Assembly (NCBI RefSeq): GCF_002688565.1
Contig: NZ_CP024011.1
Coordinates: forward strand, 620,001-684,000
Source of the DNA: Acinetobacter sp. LoGeW2-3
Lineage (GTDB): Bacteria; Pseudomonadota; Gammaproteobacteria; Pseudomonadales; Moraxellaceae
Length of the DNA stretch: 64,000 nt
Direction: 5' to 3'
Shown: one piece after another, positions 36,697 through 47,606 of the stretch
Numbering within the stretch: the stretch's first letter is position 1
How the letters are laid out: each line of letters starts with the position of its first letter
Made by a program: the position numbers and the translations under genes
Notes under the pieces: model-generated
Told to the model about the DNA's origin: nothing
The model's input: the letters and a program-made list of their open reading frames with translations, nothing else
Databases searched by the model: none

Positions 36697-38223
36697 ATGA
36701 CAACTATTATCAAGCAAGATGACTTGATCACATCGGTTAAAGATGCGCTTCAGTTCATTTCTTACTATCACCCACAGGACTTCATCCAGGCGATGAGTCG
36801 TGCGTATGACCGTGAAGAAAACAAAGCGGCTAAAGATGCGATCGCGCAAATCTTAATTAACTCTCGTATGTGTGCAGAAGGCCATCGCCCGATCTGCCAG
36901 GATACCGGTATCGTAAACGTATTCGTTGAAGTGGGCATGGACGTTAAATTTGATTTAACGATGAGCTTAGACGATGCGATCAACGAAGGTGTACGTCAAG
37001 GTTACCTAGAGAACTCTAACGTACTGCGTGCCTCTGTACTTGCTGACCCTGCGTTCGGTCGTAAGAACACTAAAGACAATACACCTGCTGTGATCTATCA
37101 CAAACTTGTTCCAGGTAACAAAGTTGACATTACTGTTGCAGCGAAAGGTGGCGGTTCAGAAAACAAATCTAAACTGGCAATGTTAAACCCATCTGACTCA
37201 ATCGTGGACTGGGTACTGAAAACTGTTCCAACAATGGGTGCAGGCTGGTGTCCTCCTGGTATGCTGGGTATCGGTATTGGTGGTACTGCTGAAAAAGCCA
37301 TGATGCTTGCAAAAGAAGCATTGATGGAAGAGCTGGACATGGACGAACTTCTTCATCGTGGTCCGCAAAGCAAACTTGAAGAACTTCGTATTGAAATCTT
37401 CGAGAAAGTAAATGCCCTAGGTATTGGTGCACAAGGTCTTGGCGGTTTAACAACTGTTCTAGACATCAAAATCAAAGATTACCCATGTCACGCTGCTGGT
37501 AAACCAGTCGGTATGATTCCGAACTGTGCTGCAACTCGTCACGCACATTTCACGCTTGATGGTTCTGGCGTTGCTCACATCATGGCACCGAAACTTGAAG
37601 ACTATCCAGAAGTCACTTGGGATTCATCTTCTTCTAAACGTGTTGACCTCGACAACATCACGCAAGAAGAAATGAATTCTTGGAAGCCAGGTGATACGCT
37701 GCTTCTGAACGGTACAATCTATACTGGCCGTGATGCTGCGCACAAACGTATGGTTGACATGCTGAACAATGGTGAAGAACTTCCAGTTGATCTGAAAGGC
37801 AAATTCATCTACTACGTAGGCCCTGTAGATCCTGTTGGCGACGAAGTCGTTGGTCCTGCTGGTCCGACAACGGCTACACGTATGGATAAATTTACACGTC
37901 AAGTGCTTGAAGCAACTGGCATGTTCGGCATGATCGGTAAAGCAGACCGTGGTCCTGCTGCCGTTGAAGCAATTAAAGACAACAAAGCAACTTACCTGAT
38001 GGCTGTTGGCGGTGCTGCTTACCTAGTATCTAAAGCAATCCGTGAAGCTGAAGTTGTGGCATTCGCTGATCTTGGTATGGAAGCAATTTACAAGTTTGTT
38101 GTAAAAGATATGCCTGTATCTGTAGCGGTTGACGTAAACGGTACTTCTGTACATGCGACTGCACCAAAAATCTGGCAAGCGAAGATTGGCAAGATTCCAG
38201 TAGTTGATGCTGCTGCAGGCTAA
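36697..38223 (+). CDS. fumA: Fumarate hydratase, class I (4Fe-4S)
   Basis: TCA-cycle enzyme interconverting fumarate and malate; oxygen-sensitive iron-sulfur type. The 508-residue product has the cluster cysteines in RPICQDTGIV (Cys67), AGWCPPGM and MIPNCAATRHAHF. The C-terminal catalytic domain has GPVDPVGDEVVGPAGPTTATRMDKF. It is a monocistronic gene with TATAAT upstream. Because its cluster needs iron, expression in many bacteria is iron- and redox-controlled; here only the TGTCAT array is visible. Confidence 0.96.
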   Translation: MTTIIKQDDLITSVKDALQFISYYHPQDFIQAMSRAYDREENKAAKDAIAQILINSRMCAEGHRPICQDTGIVNVFVEVGMDVKFDLTMSLDDAINEGVRQGYLENSNVLRASVLADPAFGRKNTKDNTPAVIYHKLVPGNKVDITVAAKGGGSENKSKLAMLNPSDSIVDWVLKTVPTMGAGWCPPGMLGIGIGGTAEKAMMLAKEALMEELDMDELLHRGPQSKLEELRIEIFEKVNALGIGAQGLGGLTTVLDIKIKDYPCHAAGKPVGMIPNCAATRHAHFTLDGSGVAHIMAPKLEDYPEVTWDSSSSKRVDLDNITQEEMNSWKPGDTLLLNGTIYTGRDAAHKRMVDMLNNGEELPVDLKGKFIYYVGPVDPVGDEVVGPAGPTTATRMDKFTRQVLEATGMFGMIGKADRGPAAVEAIKDNKATYLMAVGGAAYLVSKAIREAEVVAFADLGMEAIYKFVVKDMPVSVAVDVNGTSVHATAPKIWQAKIGKIPVVDAAAG

Positions 38224-38236
38224 TTTAAGCTTCAAT

Positions 38237-38265
38237 AAAAAAGCACCCTACTTGGGTGCTTTTTT
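38237..38265. terminator. Bidirectional terminator after fumarase
   Basis: AAAAAAGCACCC/GGGTGCTTTTTT stem with loop TACTT; it also faces the convergent lipoprotein gene. Confidence 0.92.
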
Positions 38266-38284
38266 ATTTGTTTTTGAAAATCAA

Positions 38285-38998
38285 TTACCAGGTTCTTGGG
38301 TCCCACAGTTTAAATGGCGTAGTCAACTGCACATCTTCAGCAGGATCATATTCGATGGCTTTAATTTTCTGGGCTTTCTTGCGAAGTTTGCCTGTTTCCT
38401 GATCTTGAGCAACAAAGTTAAAGCTGTCCGACTTGAGTTGGGTAAATGCAATTTCATTCAAGCCCACATTTTCAGGCATCAGCATTAAAGGGCCAGTATC
38501 AGTACGGCGCGTTGCTATATTTTCTTCATCATATTTAATGAAATAGGAGTTACCAGACTCTACAGTAAAATCCAGATATTTTGGTTTCTGGAAATGCATC
38601 GCACCAAGCGGACGGCTGGTGCTAAGACGGTAAGTACCTGGCGGTAGTTCAACCCAGTAATAATGATTATGCAGCAGGCTTGGAATGCGTTCCTGATTAA
38701 TAAAAATACTGGCAGCGACAATTTCCTGACGGTTCCATTTCGAATCTGGGCGGTATAAATACACCACAGCAGCCTGCTCATGTTGCGGCTTGACTGGTGC
38801 AAAACGTTGACCCAGCTTTTGATTGACCCATCCACCAATAGTGAACATGCCGACTTTATGTTGCTCGATAAACCCCGGCTCTTCACTCAGATCAATATTT
38901 TTCAGTGTTGATGTCAGTTGTTGTTCCTGAACGGCGTGCTTCGAATGACAACCCATCAAAGCTAAACCGCTGATGAGTACAATTGCGGCTCCACGCAT
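38285..38998 (-). CDS. DUF2846-containing lipoprotein
   Basis: A 237-residue lipoprotein (MRGAAIVLISGLALMGC, lipobox LMGC, Cys17). The central part AAVVYLYRPDSKWNRQEIVAASIFINQERIPSL followed by YYWVELPPGTYRLSTSRP is the DUF2846 pattern, a beta-sandwich-like domain of unknown role. Mature residue 2 is His, so there is no Lol-avoidance Asp and an outer membrane location is likely. No operon partners. Confidence 0.8.
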   Translation of the reverse strand: MRGAAIVLISGLALMGCHSKHAVQEQQLTSTLKNIDLSEEPGFIEQHKVGMFTIGGWVNQKLGQRFAPVKPQHEQAAVVYLYRPDSKWNRQEIVAASIFINQERIPSLLHNHYYWVELPPGTYRLSTSRPLGAMHFQKPKYLDFTVESGNSYFIKYDEENIATRRTDTGPLMLMPENVGLNEIAFTQLKSDSFNFVAQDQETGKLRKKAQKIKAIEYDPAEDVQLTTPFKLWDPRTW

Positions 38999-39114
38999 GC
39001 TTATCCCTCACTGCGTCTTTATTATTGTATGCACGTTTTATAAATTTATATGAATAATCAGGCGTCCACGCCTAAGAAATGAGATTAACATTGTGCTTTA
39101 TTTTTGAAAATAAA

Positions 39115-39147
39115 AAACGTGCGAAAACAGTTCATTTTCGCACGTTT
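39115..39147 (-). terminator. Terminator of clpX
   Basis: AAACGTGCGAAAA/TTTTCGCACGTTT stem with a 7-nt loop. An A run on the plus strand gives the T tail on the minus strand. Confidence 0.9.
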
Positions 39148-39161
39148 CAGACGAACAGCAG

Positions 39162-40472
39162 TTAAGCAGACTTGCTGTTAACTACCTTTAAGTCGACCTT
39201 GGGAGTAGCAGTTTGCTCAGCAGCAGCCTGACGTTCCGAAAGGAATTCCGGCTTAGCCTCACCATTGATTACCGCTTCACTCACCACCACAGTACCGACA
39301 TCGGTACGACTTGGCAGGTCATACATAGTTTCAAGCAATGAGTTCTCAAGAATAGAACGCAGACCACGCGCACCGGTATTACGTTCCAGGGCTTTTTTCG
39401 CCACAGCACGTAATGCAGAATCTTCAAAGACCAGGTCTACATTTTCCATATCGAACAGATGCTTATACTGACGAGTTAAAGCATTCTTCGGCTCAGTCAG
39501 AATTTGCATCAATGCTTCTTCATCCAGCTCATCCAGCGTTGCAATGACAGGCAAACGACCGATGAATTCTGGAATCAGACCAAATTTCACCAGGTCAGTC
39601 GCTTCAACTTGACGGAACAAGTCAGACAGCTTCTTGGTTTCTTCTTTATTGCGTACTTCCGCAGTAAAGCCGATCCCGCCCTTCTCCTGACGTTGCTGCA
39701 CAATTTTCTCAAGACCTGAGAATGCACCCCCACAGATAAACAAGATATTTGAAGTATCAATCTGAATGAATTCTTGCTGCGGATGCTTACGACCACCTTG
39801 TGGCGGAATTGAAGCAACCGTACCTTCGATCATTTTTAACAATGCTTGCTGTACGCCTTCGCCCGATACATCACGTGTGATGGATGGGTTTTCAGACTTA
39901 CGGGTAATCTTGTCGATTTCATCGATATAAATAATACCCTTCTGCGCTTTCTCGACATCATAATCAGCTTTTTGCAGCAGCTTCTGTACGATGTTTTCGA
40001 CATCTTCACCCACATAACCAGCTTCGGTTAATGTAGTGGCATCCGCCATGGCAAATGGTACATCCAGCAAACGTGCAAGCGTCTGTGCAAGCAGGGTTTT
40101 ACCCGAGCCTGTTGGACCAACCAGCAAAATATTACTTTTGGCTATTTCAACGCTGTCATCCGCTTTTTTACCATTAGTCTGCACTTTTAGGCGCTTGTAA
40201 TGGTTATATACTGCAACAGATAACGTCTTTTTCGCTACGTCCTGACCAATGACATATTGATCTAGCGCCGCACGGATCTCATGCGGTTTCGGCAAAGGAC
40301 GATTCGCCCAGTCATTGGTTTCCACCTGTTGACTGGTCTGAACCAGATCCAAGCATACGTCTACACATTCATTACAAATGTAGGCGTCTTCGCCAGCAAT
40401 CAGCTTGCCGACTTCAGACTGCGTTTTACCGCAGAATGAACAATGCTTTTGTCCTTGAGTATGTTCGGACAT
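39162..40472 (-). CDS. clpX: ClpXP protease ATPase subunit ClpX
   Basis: AAA+ unfoldase that feeds tagged proteins to ClpP. The 436-residue product has an N-terminal C4 zinc domain (CSFCGK...CNECVDVC), Walker A GPTGSGKT, Walker [10 protein letters not shown], pore loop GYVGED, the IGF loop [10 protein letters not shown] that docks ClpP, and sensor-2 GARGLRS. SD GGAGAG precedes the ATG. It is 29 bp downstream of clpP, and both lie after tig on the same strand. Confidence 0.98.
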   Translation of the reverse strand: MSEHTQGQKHCSFCGKTQSEVGKLIAGEDAYICNECVDVCLDLVQTSQQVETNDWANRPLPKPHEIRAALDQYVIGQDVAKKTLSVAVYNHYKRLKVQTNGKKADDSVEIAKSNILLVGPTGSGKTLLAQTLARLLDVPFAMADATTLTEAGYVGEDVENIVQKLLQKADYDVEKAQKGIIYIDEIDKITRKSENPSITRDVSGEGVQQALLKMIEGTVASIPPQGGRKHPQQEFIQIDTSNILFICGGAFSGLEKIVQQRQEKGGIGFTAEVRNKEETKKLSDLFRQVEATDLVKFGLIPEFIGRLPVIATLDELDEEALMQILTEPKNALTRQYKHLFDMENVDLVFEDSALRAVAKKALERNTGARGLRSILENSLLETMYDLPSRTDVGTVVVSEAVINGEAKPEFLSERQAAAEQTATPKVDLKVVNSKSA

Positions 40473-40501
40473 AGTCTCTCCAATATCTCAATCTTTCAAA
40501 C

Positions 40502-41107
40502 TTATGGACGTTTCGTTAGAACTTCGTCCACGAGACCATATTCTTTCGCTTGCTGAGCAGTCATAAAGTTATCACGGTCAGTATCACGTGCGACTTTGTC
40601 GAAGTCCTGGCCACTATGCTCTGCCATCAGACGGTTTAAACGCTCTCTGATAAACAGGATTTCACGGGCATGGATTTCGATATCAGATGCCTGACCTTTG
40701 AAACCACCCAATGGCTGGTGAATCATGACACGGGCATTTTCAAGGCAATAACGTTTGCCCTTTGTGCCCGCATTCAGCAGGAATGCACCCATTGATGCGG
40801 CTTGGCCCATACAATAAGTCACAACATCCGGCTTAATGAATTGCATGGTATCGTAAATCGCCATACCTGCAGTCACCGAACCACCTGGTGAGTTGATATA
40901 AAGATGAATATCCTTATCAGGATTTTCAGCTTCTAAAAACAGCATTTGCGCAACGATCAGGTTGGCCATGTTGTCCTCAACTTCACCAGTCAAGAAAATT
41001 ACCCGCTCACGTAAAAGACGTGAATAAATATCAAAAGAACGTTCACCGCGAGATGATTGTTCTACCACCATTGGAACTAAAGCGTTTTCAATCGTTGGAA
41101 CATGCAT
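40502..41107 (-). CDS. clpP: ATP-dependent Clp protease proteolytic subunit
   Basis: Serine peptidase forming the tetradecameric ClpP chamber. The 201-residue product has the catalytic Ser in [11 protein letters not shown], His in [11 protein letters not shown] and Asp in the DTDRDNFM segment. The N-terminal [32 protein letters not shown] includes the usual short propeptide. It precedes clpX by 29 bp. Confidence 0.98.
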   Translation of the reverse strand: MHVPTIENALVPMVVEQSSRGERSFDIYSRLLRERVIFLTGEVEDNMANLIVAQMLFLEAENPDKDIHLYINSPGGSVTAGMAIYDTMQFIKPDVVTYCMGQAASMGAFLLNAGTKGKRYCLENARVMIHQPLGGFKGQASDIEIHAREILFIRERLNRLMAEHSGQDFDKVARDTDRDNFMTAQQAKEYGLVDEVLTKRP

Positions 41108-41261
41108 AGGTTTATTTATTCCTAAATTTTTTGTGACTCAATCCATAATTACAATATGAGGGATAATCAATGAAATTGCAAAATAATCGCCAATAAAACC
41201 ATCATATTTTTTGCATTAGTTTTGTGAAAAACTGATTAGGCCAATGAAAGCTAAAGTATTA

Positions 41262-41288
41262 AAAAAAGGCGCTTAAAGCGCCTTTTTT
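41262..41288 (-). terminator. Terminator of tig
   Basis: AAAAAAGGCGC/GCGCCTTTTTT stem with loop TTAAA, downstream of tig on the minus strand; clpP-clpX therefore probably has its own promoter in 41108-41260. Confidence 0.9.
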
Positions 41289-41302
41289 ATGACCAGCTAA
41301 AC

Positions 41303-42634
41303 TTAGCCTTGTTGGCGAGCTTGCTGAGCTTTCAATAGGTCTTCATAGCTAACCTTAGTGTCAGTCACTTTAGCAGCAGCTAGGATGTGATCAACAACTT
41401 GGTCTTCAAGAACCACTGCTTCGATTTGAGCGCGTTGTTGCTTGTCGTTTTTGAAGTATTCGATCACTTCAGTTGGATCTTCGTAAGAAGAAGCCATGTC
41501 TTCGATGTAAGCTTCTACACGTGCTTGATCAACTTCGATTTTCGCTTCAGCAAGTACTTTGCTTACCAATACGCCAAGTTTTACTGATTTTTCAGCTTGT
41601 TCTTTGAACAGTTCGTCTGGAAGCATGCTTGAATCAAATGCTTTCGCGCCTTGAGCACCGAACTGTTGAGTGAACTGCTGGATCATTTGTTGACGTTGAC
41701 GGTCAACTTCTTGAGCAAGCATTGCAGCTGGAATTTCAACTTCGTTAGCAGCTACAAGCGCATCAAAAGTTGCGCCTTTAACTTGGTTGCGAAGACCGTT
41801 TTTCACTTCACGTTCCATGTTTTTACGAACGTCAGCTTTCAGTTTTTCTACGCCGTCTTCTTCAGAGATACCGAAGATTTGCAGGAATTCAGCATCAATT
41901 TCTGGAAGTTTCTGTTTTTCAACAAGTTTCACAGTGATTTTGAATTGAGCTTGTTTGCCAGCAAGGTTTTCAGCTTGGTAATCTTCTGGGAAAGTTACAT
42001 CAATAACTTTCTCTTCGCCTTTCTTCATACCAACGATGCCGTCTTCGAAGCCAGGGATCATACGACCAGAACCTAAAACTAGTTTAAAGTCTTGCGCAGC
42101 GCCGCCTTCAAATTTTTCGCCATCAACAGTACCTTCGAAGTCGAAAGTTACTTGCATGTCTTTTTTCGCCATGCCTTTAGTTTCAGCCCAAGCAGCACGT
42201 TGTTTTTGAAGATTTTCGATCATCTTCTCAACGTCTTTGTCGTTTACTTCAGCTTCATTACGTTCAACTTCAAGACCTTCGAACTTCACTTCAACTTCTG
42301 GATAAACCTCTACAGTTGCTTCATAAACTAAAGCATCATCTTTCATTTCAGTTTTTTCGATGTTTGGCATACCAACAGCGTTGATTTTCTCTTGTTGGAT
42401 AGCTTCGAAAACTGTGTCACGAATGATGTCATTTACTACTTCTTGGTAAATGCCAGCACCGTATTCACGACGAATAACGTTCAAAGGCACTTTACCTGGA
42501 CGGAAGCCGTTGATTTTCGCAGTCTTAGCTGTGCGTTTCAAGCGAGCTTCAAATTGCTCATTAATACGGCTCGTCGGTACAGATACATTCAAACGACGGG
42601 CAACGCCCGAAACCGCTTCAGAAGTTACTTGCAT
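41303..42634 (-). CDS. tig: Trigger factor
   Basis: Ribosome-bound chaperone and peptidyl-prolyl isomerase. The 443-residue product has the ribosome-docking [17 protein letters not shown] near the N-terminus, an FKBP-type PPIase domain ([32 protein letters not shown]) and the long helical C-terminal cradle. SD GAGGAA lies before the ATG. The order tig-clpP-clpX is the classical one; lon is not in the window. Confidence 0.98.
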   Translation of the reverse strand: MQVTSEAVSGVARRLNVSVPTSRINEQFEARLKRTAKTAKINGFRPGKVPLNVIRREYGAGIYQEVVNDIIRDTVFEAIQQEKINAVGMPNIEKTEMKDDALVYEATVEVYPEVEVKFEGLEVERNEAEVNDKDVEKMIENLQKQRAAWAETKGMAKKDMQVTFDFEGTVDGEKFEGGAAQDFKLVLGSGRMIPGFEDGIVGMKKGEEKVIDVTFPEDYQAENLAGKQAQFKITVKLVEKQKLPEIDAEFLQIFGISEEDGVEKLKADVRKNMEREVKNGLRNQVKGATFDALVAANEVEIPAAMLAQEVDRQRQQMIQQFTQQFGAQGAKAFDSSMLPDELFKEQAEKSVKLGVLVSKVLAEAKIEVDQARVEAYIEDMASSYEDPTEVIEYFKNDKQQRAQIEAVVLEDQVVDHILAAAKVTDTKVSYEDLLKAQQARQQG

Positions 42635-43129
42635 GGCTTCCTCTATATTTTGGTAATAACAGGTTTATAAAAATGTGCCACATTATATGACAACATTTGC
42701 AGATATACAAAACACAACGTCTTAATCATGTTTTTTGTTGTTATAAACAGCAACTTTTGCTTAAAAGCCTACCCTTTTCGCTGCAAATCAGCTTTTACTT
42801 AAAATTATTTTAATTCAGGATGAACATTCTCCAAATTTAAATAGAACTCTGTAGGCGATTACAGCTTTTTATAGAGTTTTTAAGAAGATTTCGTTTATTT
42901 TAGTTATCAAAAATGAAATCCCTAGAATTCCCAATAAAAAAAACAATAACGATCTATTATTTAGATTTATATAAAATACAAAAACTTATACATGATTCTC
43001 ATGATCATGGATTCAATAAACCATTTAACTATTAATTATTAATAGTCATTTACTATGAATATGCAATTCTTAAATTAAATAAGAATCATTATTATTCGCA
43101 TACACAAATAAGCATCCTTCGGGTTCCAC
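42635..43129. promoter_or_regulatory. Region between tig and the TonB receptor, with Fur-like box
   Basis: About 495 AT-rich bases with the divergent promoters. At 43075-43093 TTAAATAAGAATCATTATT matches 13 of 19 Fur consensus positions by my count, 37 bp before the receptor ATG. A palindromic CATGATCATG near 42999 may be a further site. Iron repression of the receptor is the likely outcome. Confidence 0.6.
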
Positions 43130-45391
43130 ATGTCATTCATCAAGTCACGTAAAAAAATCGTTTCCTCTGCGATCGCGTCATCTCTTTCTATGATCGCAAT
43201 GAACGCCGTTGCGGAAGATCAAGTTATTCAACTTGAAACGATCCATCAAGAAGTTGCGGCTGAAAAAGAACAAGGCTTAAAAGTAGATAATTCAGCAAAT
43301 AAGAAATTTGTTGCACCGTTATTGGATACGCCTAAATCTGTATCGGTGATTTCCAAACAAATCATTGAAGATACTCAAGTGACTACACTTGCTGACGCTT
43401 TACGTACTGTGCCTGGCATTACCTTAGGTGCTGGTGAAGGTGGCAACCCGAATGGCGACCGTCCATTTATCCGTGGTTATAATTCTGAAAGCTCGATGTA
43501 TGTAGATGGCGTACGTAGTGCGACTTCACAAAACCGTGAGATGTTTGCAGTAGAACAGGTTGAAGTCACCAAAGGTTCTGCATCTGCAATGGGTGGCGCT
43601 GGTACCACTGGCGGTAGCATCAACATGATTTCTAAAGTCGCTAAAGCGGGCGATTCTTTAGAGGGTTCTGTTGCTGGCGGTACTGATAATTACCAACGCA
43701 TTACTTTAGACGGTAACAAGGATTTTGGTAACGGCATTGCCGCACGTGTGGCTGTAATGGGTCATCATAATGAAAAAGCCGGTCAAAAAGACGGTGCTGA
43801 ATATAAACGTGCTGGTATTGCGCCAAGTATTACTTTTGGCTTAGATACCCCTACCCGTGCGACTTTAAGTTATTACTACTTAAAAACAGATGATACTCCT
43901 GATTCAGGTGTACCTTATTGGAATTCTAAAGATAACTCTGCAACTGGTAAGCCTCTTAATGCTAAACAAGGTATTTATTATGGCTGGCTAGACCGTGATT
44001 TCCAGAAGCAGGAAAACCAGATTGGCACCATAAAAGTAGAGCATGATTTAACTGATGATCTAACTATCAGTAATACCGCTGTGTATGGCAAATCTAAAAA
44101 TGACTATATCTGGACACAACCAGATGATTCAAAATTAAATATTGCCAATGGTCAAGTGGTTCGTCGCGCGAATACACGTATTACAGATACTGAAACCTTT
44201 ACTGATCAACTTTCTTTAGCAGGTAAGTTCAATACAGGTGCTTTAAACCATAACTTTAACACAGGTGTAGAGTATTCTCGCCAAGAGTCTGATAAAGGTA
44301 GCTATAACCTAACCGACCTGGGCGCAACGACAACAACTCTTCCTAACGGCACACCAAACATAAATGCTCCTAGTGGCTGTTCAGGTCTTACTGGCTCCAC
44401 GTCTAACTTCTGGTGTACCAATGCCTACCAGCCTAATTCAAGAGATCCTTGGTTAGGCTCAATCGCTGCCGCACCAAAAGCAAGTACAACAGAAACAGAA
44501 AGTACTGGCATCTATTTACTCGATAATATTGAATTAAATCCACAATGGTTATTAGATCTAGGCGTTCGCTGGGATAAATTTGAAACTGAACAAACAATTC
44601 ATGCTTCAAATACAAAATATTCAAGTGACAATGATTTCTTTAATTACCAAGCAGGCGTAACGTATAAACCATTAGAAAATGGCTCTATCTATGCAAGCTA
44701 TGCAACTTCCGCCAATCCAGTAGGCGTAGATGCAGCTGATGGTTCAGAAGGAATTTCTGTACCTGGCCGTAATACAACTGAAGAACAAGCTCAAGCTATG
44801 AACAACCTTAAACCTGAGGAAGTTCGTACCATGGAATTGGGTACAAAATGGGATTTATTTGATGATAGACTAAATCTGACTGCGGCAATTTTCCGTACTG
44901 AAAAAACCAATACTCGAGCGACGGATACCGATGGTTTTACCCGTAATATCGGTGAAACACGTGTAGATGGTCTTGAACTTGGAGCGAATGGCAATATCAC
45001 AGATAAATGGGCAGTTTCAGCTGGCTATACTTATTTAGATAGTGAAATTGTCGATGATGGTGCTGGTACGAATGATGGTAACCAGGTTCAGAACGTTGCG
45101 AAAAACTCGGCAACACTTTGGACGACTTATGACCTCACTCCTGCTTTCACTATTGGTGCTGGCGCGGTTGCTATGGATAAAGTTTACGGTAATGCCGACA
45201 ACACCAAATATGTTCCAGGTTATGTGCGTTACGATGCGATGGCACGTTATAACGTGAACCAGAATGTTGACTTACAATTGAATGTAAACAACCTGACCGA
45301 TGAGCGTTATTTCAGTAAAGCAAATACGTCCCACTATGCCACTGAAGCAGAAGGTCGTAGTGCAGTCCTTTCTCTGAACTTTAAATACTAA
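43130..45391 (+). CDS. piuA: TonB-dependent catecholate-type siderophore receptor (PiuA/Fiu-like)
   Basis: Outer membrane barrel of 753 residues that imports ferric siderophores using TonB-ExbB-ExbD. Signal peptide MSFIKSRKKIVSSAIASSLSMIAMNAVA; a plug domain from about residue 60 with TPKSVSVISKQII, ALRTVPGITLGAGEGGNPNGDRPFIRGY and VEVTKGSASAMGG; a 22-strand barrel; and a C-terminal FKY. The TonB box is probably in the VIQLETIHQEV segment. The adjacent PiuC-like dioxygenase supports a PiuA/Fiu assignment. In Acinetobacter and Pseudomonas such receptors also admit siderophore-cephalosporins (family knowledge). Confidence 0.85.
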   Translation: MSFIKSRKKIVSSAIASSLSMIAMNAVAEDQVIQLETIHQEVAAEKEQGLKVDNSANKKFVAPLLDTPKSVSVISKQIIEDTQVTTLADALRTVPGITLGAGEGGNPNGDRPFIRGYNSESSMYVDGVRSATSQNREMFAVEQVEVTKGSASAMGGAGTTGGSINMISKVAKAGDSLEGSVAGGTDNYQRITLDGNKDFGNGIAARVAVMGHHNEKAGQKDGAEYKRAGIAPSITFGLDTPTRATLSYYYLKTDDTPDSGVPYWNSKDNSATGKPLNAKQGIYYGWLDRDFQKQENQIGTIKVEHDLTDDLTISNTAVYGKSKNDYIWTQPDDSKLNIANGQVVRRANTRITDTETFTDQLSLAGKFNTGALNHNFNTGVEYSRQESDKGSYNLTDLGATTTTLPNGTPNINAPSGCSGLTGSTSNFWCTNAYQPNSRDPWLGSIAAAPKASTTETESTGIYLLDNIELNPQWLLDLGVRWDKFETEQTIHASNTKYSSDNDFFNYQAGVTYKPLENGSIYASYATSANPVGVDAADGSEGISVPGRNTTEEQAQAMNNLKPEEVRTMELGTKWDLFDDRLNLTAAIFRTEKTNTRATDTDGFTRNIGETRVDGLELGANGNITDKWAVSAGYTYLDSEIVDDGAGTNDGNQVQNVAKNSATLWTTYDLTPAFTIGAGAVAMDKVYGNADNTKYVPGYVRYDAMARYNVNQNVDLQLNVNNLTDERYFSKANTSHYATEAEGRSAVLSLNFKY

Positions 45392-45428
45392 GTTGAAAAT
45401 CCCTTATTTTATATAAGGAATTTCATCT

Positions 45429-45457
45429 AAAATAGCCTCTGCACAGAGGCTATTTTT
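45429..45457 (+). terminator. Terminator after the TonB receptor
   Basis: AAAATAGCCTCTG/CAGAGGCTATTTT stem with a 2-nt loop and T tail. Full termination would force piuC to use its own promoter, but read-through is possible. Confidence 0.88.
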
Positions 45458-45506
45458 GTATATGCTGTCATCATAAAAACTCATTATATTTTCGGAAGGT
45501 CTTGCT

Positions 45507-46190
45507 GTGATTTACCATATCCCAAATGTTTTAAGCAAAGAACAGGTCCAATATTTTCGTAATGAAATGGCAAAAGTCGACTGGATTGATGGCAAAAAAA
45601 CCACAGGATCACTTTCCGCAAACGTAAAACAAAATCAGCAGCTCCCGGAAGATCATCCTTTAACCCAACATTTAGGTGACATTATTCTGGCGGCATTAGG
45701 ACAAAATCCCTTATTTACTTCTGCTGCCCTTCCCCTGCAAATTTTGCCGCCTTATTTTAATCGTTATGAAAATGGCGAAACTTTTGGTTTTCATGTTGAT
45801 AATGCCATCCGCAAGGTTCAGGGCACTAATCAACGTATCCGTACCGATTTATCCTGTACCATTTTTCTGAGTGAACCCGAAGAATATGAAGGTGGTGAAC
45901 TCGTGGTTGAAGATACTTATGGCTATCATGAAGTCAAACTGCCGGCTGGGGATCTAATCCTCTATCCTTCCACCAGCGTACATGAAGTGACACCTGTGAC
46001 CAAAGGCTGCCGGATTGCTTCATTTTTCTGGCTGCAAAGCATGATTCGGGATGATGCAAATCGACATATGCTGTTTAATCTGGATCAGAGCATTCAAAAC
46101 CTCAGAATGGAACTTGGTGATGCGCATGCAGAAGTGGTGAAACTCACCAGTCTGTACCATAACCTGATCCGCAAATGGGCTGAGATTTAA
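45507..46190 (+). CDS. piuC: Fe(II)/2-oxoglutarate-dependent dioxygenase PiuC (YbiX family)
   Basis: A 227-residue PKHD-type hydroxylase found beside Fiu/PiuA receptors in many bacteria. GTG start with SD GGAAGG about 8 nt upstream. The 2-His-1-carboxylate triad is visible as GFHVDN (His96, Asp98) and SVHEV (His159), and Arg169 is the 2-oxoglutarate contact. The natural substrate is unknown; a role in handling the imported siderophore or iron is assumed. A flavin oxidase gene follows after 36 bp. Confidence 0.93.
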   Translation: MIYHIPNVLSKEQVQYFRNEMAKVDWIDGKKTTGSLSANVKQNQQLPEDHPLTQHLGDIILAALGQNPLFTSAALPLQILPPYFNRYENGETFGFHVDNAIRKVQGTNQRIRTDLSCTIFLSEPEEYEGGELVVEDTYGYHEVKLPAGDLILYPSTSVHEVTPVTKGCRIASFFWLQSMIRDDANRHMLFNLDQSIQNLRMELGDAHAEVVKLTSLYHNLIRKWAEI

Positions 46191-46226
46191 ATCACGCACT
46201 GATCATTTATAAAAGCTGAGCCATAC

Positions 46227-47339
46227 ATGACTAAAAAAAATATCCTGCCGCCCCTGACCCAGATTCCAGCCTACCTGCAGACTATTGCAGACTATAAAGT
46301 TGAGGCAGAAAAATATCTGTCCGGCATGGTTTGGGATTATTTGCAGGGCGGTTCCATGGATGAAGTCAGTGTCCGGGGCAACCTGCAGCAGTTTCAGGAT
46401 ATTCAACTGTTACCACGCATGCTCAAAGACTTGACTCATGGCAGCACTGAAATTGAGATTTTTGGACAGAAATTTCCACATCCCATTTTTCTAGCACCAA
46501 TTGGACATCAGCAGCAGTTTCACCCTGAAGCCGAGGCAGCTTCTGCCCTTGCCGCAGAAGTGATGGGCAGCAATATCATTCTCAGCACCTTTACCAATAC
46601 TGATATGCGAGCGCTGAAACGGGAGAATCCACACAAATGGTTCCAGCTGTATTGGCAAGGTGACCGGGAAAAATCTTTAGCTTTGGTAAAAATGGCCGAA
46701 GCCCATAATTATACGGCGCTGGTGATTACGGTGGATTCACCGCATACCGGGATCCGCGATCGGGAGCGTCGTGCTTTTTTCCATTTACCTGAAGGGATGC
46801 AACATCCGCATACGCCCACACATATTCCCCTGCCCGAATTAAAAGAGGGTGAGCATCCGGTTTTTAATGGGCTAATGAAGATTGCTCCGAACTGGGAGGA
46901 TATTGCCTGGATCGTGCAACAAACCAACCTACCCGTTATTCTCAAAGGAATCATACATCCACAGGATGCCCAGCTCGCCATTCAGCATGGCGTAAAAGGT
47001 CTGATCATTTCTAATCATGGCGGTCGTGTGCTGGATACCTGCATTTCGCCACTGATTGCACTCCAGTTGATTAAAAAAGTGGTACCAGCAGATTTTGCGC
47101 TACTTTATGACGGCGGCATCCGTCGTGGGTCTGATGTATTTAAGGCAATTGCCCTAGGTGCTTCTGCGGTGCTGATTGGCCGTCCTTATATTTATGGCCT
47201 AGCGACTGCTGGAGCTTTAGGCGTAGCACACGTGATTAAAATTCTGAAAGAAGAATTTGAAATCACCATGGCCTTAATGGGAACCGCCACTGTCACGGAT
47301 ATTCAACCAAGCTGTTTATTTAGTGGATTTGAAGGATAG
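46227..47339 (+). CDS. FMN-dependent alpha-hydroxy-acid oxidase/dehydrogenase
   Basis: A 370-residue TIM-barrel flavoprotein of the lactate oxidase/glycolate oxidase family. FLAPIGHQQQFHPEAEAASALAAE is the FMN-binding start. WFQLYWQGDREKSLALVKMAEAHNYTALVITVDSP and VILKGIIHPQDAQLAIQHGVKGLIISNHGGRVLD follow, with the catalytic His near residue 264 and Arg next to it. LLYDGGIRRGSDVFKAIALGASAVLIGRP binds FMN phosphate. The substrate is unknown; lactate is possible but no lld regulon is present. Its tight spacing with piuC suggests a link to iron acquisition. Confidence 0.85.
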   Translation: MTKKNILPPLTQIPAYLQTIADYKVEAEKYLSGMVWDYLQGGSMDEVSVRGNLQQFQDIQLLPRMLKDLTHGSTEIEIFGQKFPHPIFLAPIGHQQQFHPEAEAASALAAEVMGSNIILSTFTNTDMRALKRENPHKWFQLYWQGDREKSLALVKMAEAHNYTALVITVDSPHTGIRDRERRAFFHLPEGMQHPHTPTHIPLPELKEGEHPVFNGLMKIAPNWEDIAWIVQQTNLPVILKGIIHPQDAQLAIQHGVKGLIISNHGGRVLDTCISPLIALQLIKKVVPADFALLYDGGIRRGSDVFKAIALGASAVLIGRPYIYGLATAGALGVAHVIKILKEEFEITMALMGTATVTDIQPSCLFSGFEG

Positions 47340-47606
47340 TCTGAATCCATGGGATTTCCCTTTATTTTCTGGCTTCAATGAAGCAGTACATCCGTTGCTC
47401 AAAAAGCAGCACTCAAGCTATCATATAAAGAAATATTTTAGCCTTATAGCTTAATTTTAGGAAATTCCAACAAGATTAAAATAGATCATAGAAATATTTT
47501 CCCAATTAACAACTTTATAAGAAAATCTTTTTTAAGATACGACTAAAATCCATAGAAAAAGCAAAAACTTTTCACGTTTTCTGGACTAAAATTTAATTAT
47601 AGGTTC
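47340..47606. other. AT-rich region before the leuA leader
   Basis: About 270 bp, presumably with the leuA promoter. No terminator-quality hairpin is evident for the piuC-oxidase unit. Nothing else is seen. Confidence 0.4.
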
